This document shows positions 13,697-18,238 of a stretch of DNA of 18,238 nucleotides, piece by piece. The notes below the pieces were generated by a model that saw only the letters and a list, made by a program, of their open reading frames with translations, ran no database searches and was not told the origin of the DNA. Each line of letters opens with the position of its first letter. The first letter of the stretch is position 1. Origin of the DNA: Deinococcus aquaedulcis. Lineage in GTDB: Bacteria; Deinococcota; Deinococci; Deinococcales; Deinococcaceae. Location of the stretch: contig NZ_JAHRBL010000035.1 of the NCBI RefSeq assembly GCF_019693445.1, positions 1-18,238 on the forward strand, given 5' to 3'. The translations under genes were made by a program, and so were the position numbers.

Positions 13697-14860
13697 CTAC
13701 GGGGTGGGGGATGGGGGCGGGCCCTGGCTCGCCAGCAGCGCCGCGCCCAGGGCCTCATAGGCCCGGTCGTCGGCCGGGGGATGGGTCAGGCCTGCCCGGG
13801 CGTCGCGCAGCAGCCGTTCCAGCGGCAGGGCCGGGGTCAGCGCCGCGCCGCCCGCCAGCCGCAGCGCGTGGTCGGTGGCGTCCACGGCGGCGTTCGTGCA
13901 CAGGGCCTTGGCGGCGCCCAGCAGGGGCAGGGCGTCTGGGCCCGGGGCCGCGTCCCAGCGGACAGCCGCGTGAAACAGCAGTTCGCGCGCCGCCAGCAGC
14001 CCGGCGCCTACGCGCCCTACGCCCTCCTGCAGGCGCGGCAGGGTGGCCAGCGGGGCGCCCAGGGCGGTGGGCACGCGCTCGTGGGCATAGGCGCTCAGGG
14101 CGTGCAGGGCCGCGAAGCCCACGCCCAGGTAGGTGGCGGCCACGGCGGTCCAGAACCACGCGCTGCTCGCCGGATGGGGCTCGGCCGGGGCCCACAGCGG
14201 GGCCGGCGCGCCCTGAAACACCACGTCGTGGCTGCCGCTGCCGCGCAGGGCCAGGGCGCCCTGCCATGTGGGCTCAAGGCGCACCCCCTCGCCCCGCAGG
14301 TCCACCCAGAAACGCCCCACCCGGCCGTCTGGCAGGGCCGCCTGCACCAGCGCCCAGTGCAGGGCCCGCGCGCCCGTGCTCCAGGTTTTGCGCCCGCTGA
14401 CCCGCCAGCCCGCGCCGTCCGGCGTGGCGGCGGTCCGGGGCAGGCCCCCCCGCGATGGGCTGCCCAGCTCCGGTTCGCTGGCCAGGGCATTGACGAGTTC
14501 ACCGCGCCGGCACGCCCCCGCCAGGGCCGAGAGCAGTTCGTCCGGCAGAGTGCGGCCCTGAAACGCGGCGCCGGTCACATGCCCGTGCATGGCCAGCACC
14601 AGCGCGAGACTGGTCCCCTGCTCGCCCAGGGTCAGCTGCGCCTGGGCAAAAGCGGCCAGCGAGGCCCCCAGGCCACCCTCCGCACGGGGCAGGGTCAGGC
14701 GGGTGTAGCCACTCTCGCGCAGCGCCTGGGCGGCGTCCGGGGTCACGTCCTGCGCGGCTTCGCAGGCGGCGGTGTGAAGGCGAACGGCCTCGGCGGCGCG
14801 CGTCACCACGTCTTGCTGCCCGGTGCTGAGGGTGGGGGAGGGGACCAGAGGCGGGGTCAC
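13697..14860 (-). CDS. Acyl-CoA-dehydrogenase-fold flavoprotein, catalytic Glu region altered
   Basis: A 387-aa protein of the acyl-CoA dehydrogenase superfamily, FAD-binding enzymes that oxidise acyl-CoAs or, in the DszC/HpaH-like branch, hydroxylate substrates. Seen: N-terminal helical domain with LRESGYTRLTLPRAEGGLG (substrate-side segment), a central beta domain with WRVSGRKTWSTGA (the G.K.W(I)TG family signature), and a C-terminal helical bundle ending LRLAGGAALTPALPLERLLRDARAG. After RDARAG the sequence reads LTHPPADDRAYEALG instead of the family's ..YEGT.E.. segment, so the catalytic Glu of classic short/medium-chain enzymes is absent there. This suggests a monooxygenase-like or otherwise changed chemistry. 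The GTG start at 14860 overlaps the kinase stop by 4 bp (GTGA), which indicates translational coupling. The frame upstream to 14950 lies inside the kinase gene and is not coding for this protein. Confidence 0.78.
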   Translation of the reverse strand: MTPPLVPSPTLSTGQQDVVTRAAEAVRLHTAACEAAQDVTPDAAQALRESGYTRLTLPRAEGGLGASLAAFAQAQLTLGEQGTSLALVLAMHGHVTGAAFQGRTLPDELLSALAGACRRGELVNALASEPELGSPSRGGLPRTAATPDGAGWRVSGRKTWSTGARALHWALVQAALPDGRVGRFWVDLRGEGVRLEPTWQGALALRGSGSHDVVFQGAPAPLWAPAEPHPASSAWFWTAVAATYLGVGFAALHALSAYAHERVPTALGAPLATLPRLQEGVGRVGAGLLAARELLFHAAVRWDAAPGPDALPLLGAAKALCTNAAVDATDHALRLAGGAALTPALPLERLLRDARAGLTHPPADDRAYEALGAALLASQGPPPSPTP

Positions 14861-17800
14861 GCGCCGGGCCTGGGCGCCTGGGGGCCCTCGCCTACCGCCT
14901 GCAGCGTGAAGGTGAAGGTGCTGCCCTGCCCCGGCACCGAGGTGGCCCACACCCGCCCGCCGTGGTGGTCCAGAATCTTGCGCACGATGGCCAGCCCCAT
15001 GCCAGTGCCTTCAAAGCGGTCGCGGCCGTGCAGGCGCTGGAACATCTCGAAAATGCGCTCGGCGTAGTGGGCTTCAAAGCCAATGCCGTTGTCGCGCACC
15101 TCAATCTGCCAGCCGCCCTCCTCGGCGGGGCGCGCCTGCACCTCAATGTGCGGCGTCACCCCCTCACGGCGAAACTTAATGGCGTTGCCCAGCAGGTTCT
15201 GAAACAGCTGCGCCAGTTCGGAACGCACGCCCAGCACCTCCGGGAGCGGCGCGCTGGTCACGCGGGCGCCGCTGCGTTCCAGGGCGCCGTGCAGGCTGTC
15301 CAGGGCGTCCTGCAGCGGGCCATTCAGGTCCAGGGGCGCCAGAGGCTCGCGGATCACGTTCAGGCGCGAGAACACCAGCAGGTCGTCAATCAGCACCTTC
15401 ATGCGCTCGGCGCCGCGCGTCACGAAATTCAGGTACTGCCGCCCCCGGTCGTCCAGCGCGCCGCCGTACCGGCGCTCAATCAGTTCGGCAAAGCTGGCGA
15501 TGGTGCGCAGCGGCTCCTGCAGGTCATGGGACGCCACGTAGGCAAAGCGTTCCAGATCGGCGTTCGAGCGTTCCAGTTCGCGGGTGCGCTCCTGCAGTGT
15601 GCGGGCGTGCTCGGCGCCTTCCAGGGTCAGCCCCACGCTGCGCATCACGGTGGCCAGCACCGCCCGGTCAGTGGCGGTCCAGTGCCGGGCGCCAAACAGC
15701 CCTACCACGATCACGCCCTGCACCCGGCCGCCCACCGTCACTGGCAGCGAGGCCGTGGCGCTGATGTGCGCCACCGTGCTGTCCAAGTTGTCGTTGGTGC
15801 GGTCGTACTCGTCTTGATACAGCGGTTCGCCCGTTTCAAAGGGCAGGCGCACGGTGCGCGTGGTCTCGTAGGGAAATCCGTCGTCCACCTGCCGCTGCAG
15901 TTCGGCGTTGCGCAGGTCGCCCAGCTGGGTCTTGGCCTGCCAGCGGTCGCCCTCGCACTCCCAGTAGATGGAATAGCCCTCGGGCAGCAGCGAGAGCATG
16001 ATCTGCTGGGCGCGCGTGATCAGGCTGTAGGGGTCGGCTTCCAGCGTGAGGTTGCGGGTCAGGCCCTCAAAGGCCTCCAGGGCCTGGGTGCGGGCCTGCA
16101 GGGCGTCGCGCTGCTTTTGCAGCTGTAGCGACACGGCCGCGCGTTCCAGCGACAGGTTCAGGCTGCGCCCGGTGGAGCGCACCACCGCCCGCGCGTGCTC
16201 GGACCACTGCTGGGTGCCTTTCAGGCCCACGGCCAGCAAGCCCACCACCTCGCCCTCCACCACCATCGGGTAAAGGGCCACGGTGCCGTAGGCCTCGGTG
16301 GCGGCCACCTGCTCACGGGTCGGGTCCCAGCCGTCCACGAACACCGGCCCGCGCGTGCGCGCGGCGTCCGCGAAGGTGGGGGCGTCCACCGGCACGCCGG
16401 CCGTGATGCTCTCGATGACGGCTGGTTCCAGGTCCTCGGTCCACACCTGCGCGCGCCACAGGTCGCCGTCCCGCTCGTAGTAGGCGGCGCTGCACTCGGC
16501 AAAGAAGCCGCGAAACACGCCCATCGCCTCGCGCGCCAGGGTATAGACCTCGGTGCTGGTGCCGGCGGCCTCGGTAAAGCGCACGAACGCTTCCAAGGCG
16601 GCAGCCTGCGCTTCCAGCTCGCGGGTGCGCGCCTCCACCCGCTCTTCCAGCAGGCGGTGGCTGTCTTGCAGCTGCTGGTAGAGCCGGGCATTGTCCATGC
16701 CCACCGCCGCCTGCGCCGCCAGGGCCAGCAGCAGTTCCTCGGCGCGCTCGGTAAAGACCCCGGTCTCGGCGTGCCCGAAAAACAGCCCGCCCATCACCTC
16801 GCCGGAGCGCGACACCACCGGCACCGCCAGATAACTGCGCACCGGCAGGTGCCCGGCGGGCATCCCGTGGTGGGGGGCGTTGTGGCCGTAGCGCGGGTCC
16901 TGCGTGATGTCATTAGAGCGCACCACCCCCTGGGCGCTGAAGGTGGGCGCAAAAATCTGGGTGTTGCGTGGCATGGGAAACTTCGAGAACGCCTCTCTGG
17001 GCACCCCGGACAGGGTGTAGAGCATGTAGCTTTCCTGGCCGTCGCCCACCACGTTGTAAAAAAAGGCCCCGAACTGTGCACCGCTCAGCTGCACACCCGC
17101 GTCGGTCACCGCCTGCACCATGCGCCCCAGGTCCAGTTCGGCGGCCACCATCTGCCCGCTGCGGTTGAGCTGCCGCAGCGCCTCGGCTTCGTCCTGCAGC
17201 CGGGCCTGGGCCCGCACGCGGCTGAGCGCCTGGGCACACTGCCCCACCAGCGCCTCGAAGAACGCGCGCTCGGGCGGCCGGAACCGCCGCGCCTCCCGGA
17301 AGCTCAGGGCCAGCACGCCCCACAGCTGGCCGTCAACCTGCAGGGGCAGCGCCGCCATGCTGCGGGTCTGCTCGGCCCGCACCCCCACCGAGCCGGGGTA
17401 GCGCGCATCAAAGGTGTCGCCCTCCACGTAGGTGGCCTGGCCGCTGCGCGCCACCTCGCAGGGGGGGATGTCCAGGGCCACAGGAAAACGGGTAAAGCGG
17501 GCGCGTAGTTCGGGCGAGTACCCGTTTTCGCCCACCAGTTCCAGGTGCTCGCCGTCGGCGGCAGGGCGCACCAGCGCCGCCATGTAGGCACCAGCCGCCG
17601 CCGCCGTTTCGCGCAGGGTGACCTGCACCACTTCCTCCAGGCTGTTCACCCGTGCCAGGGCCGCCGTGACTTCCTGCAGCGCGGCCGAGCGGTGCTGGGC
17701 ACTCACGTCGCGCAGCTGCACGGCGAGGTGTTCCCCGTGTGGGGTGACCTGCACCCGCACCCAGCCGCCCAGCGAAGGGTTGAAGGCGTCGTATTCCACC

Positions 17801-18072
17801 CGGCGGCCTTCCTGGCGGGCGCGGCGACTCTCTTCGGGCCAGCGCGGGCTGAAGGCGTGGGCGAAATCGGTTTCCAGGGACAGGCCCAGCAGTTCCGTGC
17901 CGCCCCGCCCCACCAGCGCCCCTGCGGCGTCGTTGGCATACACGAAGTGGCCCTGGCCGTCCAGGACGAACAGGGCGTCGTCGCTGGCGGCCAGCAGGGT
18001 GGCCAGCGCGGCCAGCGGCAGGTCACTGGCCTGGGGGGTACCAGAGCGGGAGGAAGCGGCAGACTCAGGCAA
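14857..18072 (-). CDS. Multi-sensor histidine kinase (PAS, four GAF-like domains, HisKA, HATPase)
   Basis: A 1071-aa soluble histidine kinase with no membrane segment. Approximate order: PAS (25-125, FVLDGQGHFVYANDAAGALVG), GAF (130-285), GAF (305-470), coiled coil (475-510), GAF-like (510-665), coiled coil, GAF-like (680-825), HisKA with phospho-acceptor His849 in YVASHDLQEPLRTI, and HATPase (about 945-1060) with N-box FQNLLGNAIKFR, DNGIGFE, the F-box MFQRLHGRDRFEGTG and GMGLAIVRKI. The dimerisation core resembles phytochrome-like kinases of this phylum, but no bilin-attachment signature or PHY domain was seen, so the stimulus is unknown. There is no receiver domain and no response regulator gene in the window. 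The start is TTG at 18072: an in-frame TAG lies 15 nt upstream and no ATG occurs before about residue 160. The downstream flavoprotein gene overlaps it by 4 bp. Confidence 0.88.
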   Translation of the reverse strand: MPESAASSRSGTPQASDLPLAALATLLAASDDALFVLDGQGHFVYANDAAGALVGRGGTELLGLSLETDFAHAFSPRWPEESRRARQEGRRVEYDAFNPSLGGWVRVQVTPHGEHLAVQLRDVSAQHRSAALQEVTAALARVNSLEEVVQVTLRETAAAAGAYMAALVRPAADGEHLELVGENGYSPELRARFTRFPVALDIPPCEVARSGQATYVEGDTFDARYPGSVGVRAEQTRSMAALPLQVDGQLWGVLALSFREARRFRPPERAFFEALVGQCAQALSRVRAQARLQDEAEALRQLNRSGQMVAAELDLGRMVQAVTDAGVQLSGAQFGAFFYNVVGDGQESYMLYTLSGVPREAFSKFPMPRNTQIFAPTFSAQGVVRSNDITQDPRYGHNAPHHGMPAGHLPVRSYLAVPVVSRSGEVMGGLFFGHAETGVFTERAEELLLALAAQAAVGMDNARLYQQLQDSHRLLEERVEARTRELEAQAAALEAFVRFTEAAGTSTEVYTLAREAMGVFRGFFAECSAAYYERDGDLWRAQVWTEDLEPAVIESITAGVPVDAPTFADAARTRGPVFVDGWDPTREQVAATEAYGTVALYPMVVEGEVVGLLAVGLKGTQQWSEHARAVVRSTGRSLNLSLERAAVSLQLQKQRDALQARTQALEAFEGLTRNLTLEADPYSLITRAQQIMLSLLPEGYSIYWECEGDRWQAKTQLGDLRNAELQRQVDDGFPYETTRTVRLPFETGEPLYQDEYDRTNDNLDSTVAHISATASLPVTVGGRVQGVIVVGLFGARHWTATDRAVLATVMRSVGLTLEGAEHARTLQERTRELERSNADLERFAYVASHDLQEPLRTIASFAELIERRYGGALDDRGRQYLNFVTRGAERMKVLIDDLLVFSRLNVIREPLAPLDLNGPLQDALDSLHGALERSGARVTSAPLPEVLGVRSELAQLFQNLLGNAIKFRREGVTPHIEVQARPAEEGGWQIEVRDNGIGFEAHYAERIFEMFQRLHGRDRFEGTGMGLAIVRKILDHHGGRVWATSVPGQGSTFTFTLQAVGEGPQAPRPGA

Positions 18073-18081
18073 CAGAGCTTC

Positions 18082-18087
18082 AGTCTA
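18082..18087 (-). promoter_or_regulatory. Putative -10 element for the kinase operon
   Basis: TAGACT on the minus strand (18087-18082) matches TAnnnT and ends 9 nt before the TTG start. Its first three bases also form the in-frame stop that limits the kinase N-terminus. No good -35 is seen, and an insertion sequence begins 33 bp further upstream. Confidence 0.45.
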
Positions 18088-18120
18088 GCAAGGGGCCCTG
18101 CTCCACGGCGTCTGCCCCTA

Positions 18121-18238
18121 GGGTCTGTCTGGCTGAATTTGGCAGGATAACGGCATGGGACGGACGGATTTGACGGAGCAGCAGTGGGCCATACTGTCGC
18201 CGCTGCTGCCGAAGAACCCGAAGCGGGGGCACGCCTAC
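18121..18238 (+). mobile_element. Left end of an IS5-family insertion sequence (truncated by window edge)
   Basis: The element appears to begin with GGGTCTGTCTGGC right after a TA dinucleotide (18119-18120), the usual 2-bp target of the IS427-type branch of IS5. A 34-nt left end precedes the transposase ATG. The opposite end lies outside the window, so the terminal inverted repeat and target duplication cannot be verified. Confidence 0.65.
18155..18238 (+). CDS. IS5-family transposase, N-terminal fragment (runs off the window)
   Basis: The first 28 codons are visible, starting [19 protein letters not shown] and continuing to a Pro-Lys-rich segment. The T(D)LT..QW..L.PLLP pattern is the start of the DUF4096 helix-turn-helix domain that opens IS5 (IS427 group) transposases; it binds the element ends, while the DDE catalytic domain follows later. 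The gene is cut by the window end, so intactness cannot be judged. AGGA at 18144-18147 lies 7 nt before the ATG and could serve as a ribosome binding site. The gene is divergent from the histidine kinase gene. Confidence 0.85.
   Translation, partial: MGRTDLTEQQWAILSPLLPKNPKRGHAY

Noticed and set aside
12088..17508. Very long plus-strand frames (for example 770 aa, 466 aa, 437 aa) opposite xpb, the flavoprotein and the kinase
   Set aside because: Antisense mirrors of high-GC genes with clear catalytic motifs on the minus strand; composition is His/Gln/Arg-rich and not protein-like.
14857..18072. Possibility that the kinase is a bacteriophytochrome
   Set aside because: The HisKA region is similar, but no PHY domain and no chromophore-attachment Cys/His signature was seen in the GAF domains.

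Overview
The window is GC-rich and looks like a Deinococcus chromosome or megaplasmid segment. That placement is an inference. It rests on a class II UvrA (UvrA2), a DUF945 protein, an XPB helicase/Bax1 nuclease pair, and a promoter style reported for Deinococcus: a TAnnnT-like -10 hexamer 6-10 nt before the start codon, suggesting leaderless mRNAs. No rRNA, tRNA or CRISPR array was seen.

Layout. 1-417: intergenic, with GGTTGAA repeats and a 5'-leader hairpin. 418-2277 (+): secreted lipoprotein chitinase (CBM2, Ig-like, GH18). 2294-2323: terminator hairpin shared with the convergent unit. 2372-3275 (-): phosphoribosyltransferase followed by a 59-aa, extremely hydrophilic small protein. 3276-3994: about 720 bp without a recognisable gene, rich in inverted repeats. 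3995-6508 (-): UvrA2. 6637-7764 (+): M42 metallo-aminopeptidase, divergent from uvrA2. 8050-9333 (-): exported DUF945 protein. 9427-10686 (-): glycerate 2-kinase. 10859-10957 (+): a 32-aa membrane microprotein. 11016-13632 (-): XPB helicase and Bax1 (DUF790) nuclease, overlapping by 14 bp. 13697-18072 (-): a large PAS/multi-GAF hybrid-input histidine kinase and an acyl-CoA-dehydrogenase-fold protein, joined by a GTGA stop/start overlap. 18121-18238: left end of an IS5-type insertion sequence with the first 28 codons of its transposase.

How the genes fit together. Two modules concern DNA damage: UvrA2 (damage recognition ATPase) and XPB-Bax1 (helicase plus structure-specific nuclease, a nucleotide-excision-repair-like machine best known from archaea). 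The 59-aa protein, with no Leu, Ile, Val, Phe, Trp, Tyr or Cys and 20% Gly, resembles a hydrophilin and could relate to desiccation tolerance. The chitinase, M42 peptidase, phosphoribosyltransferase and glycerate kinase are nutrient or metabolic functions. The histidine kinase is a soluble multi-sensor without a response regulator in the window.

The best candidates for something undescribed are the 59-aa hydrophilin-like protein, the 32-aa leaderless microprotein, the kinase/flavoprotein coupled pair, and the structured gap at 3276-3994. No new defence system or other large novel system was identified.
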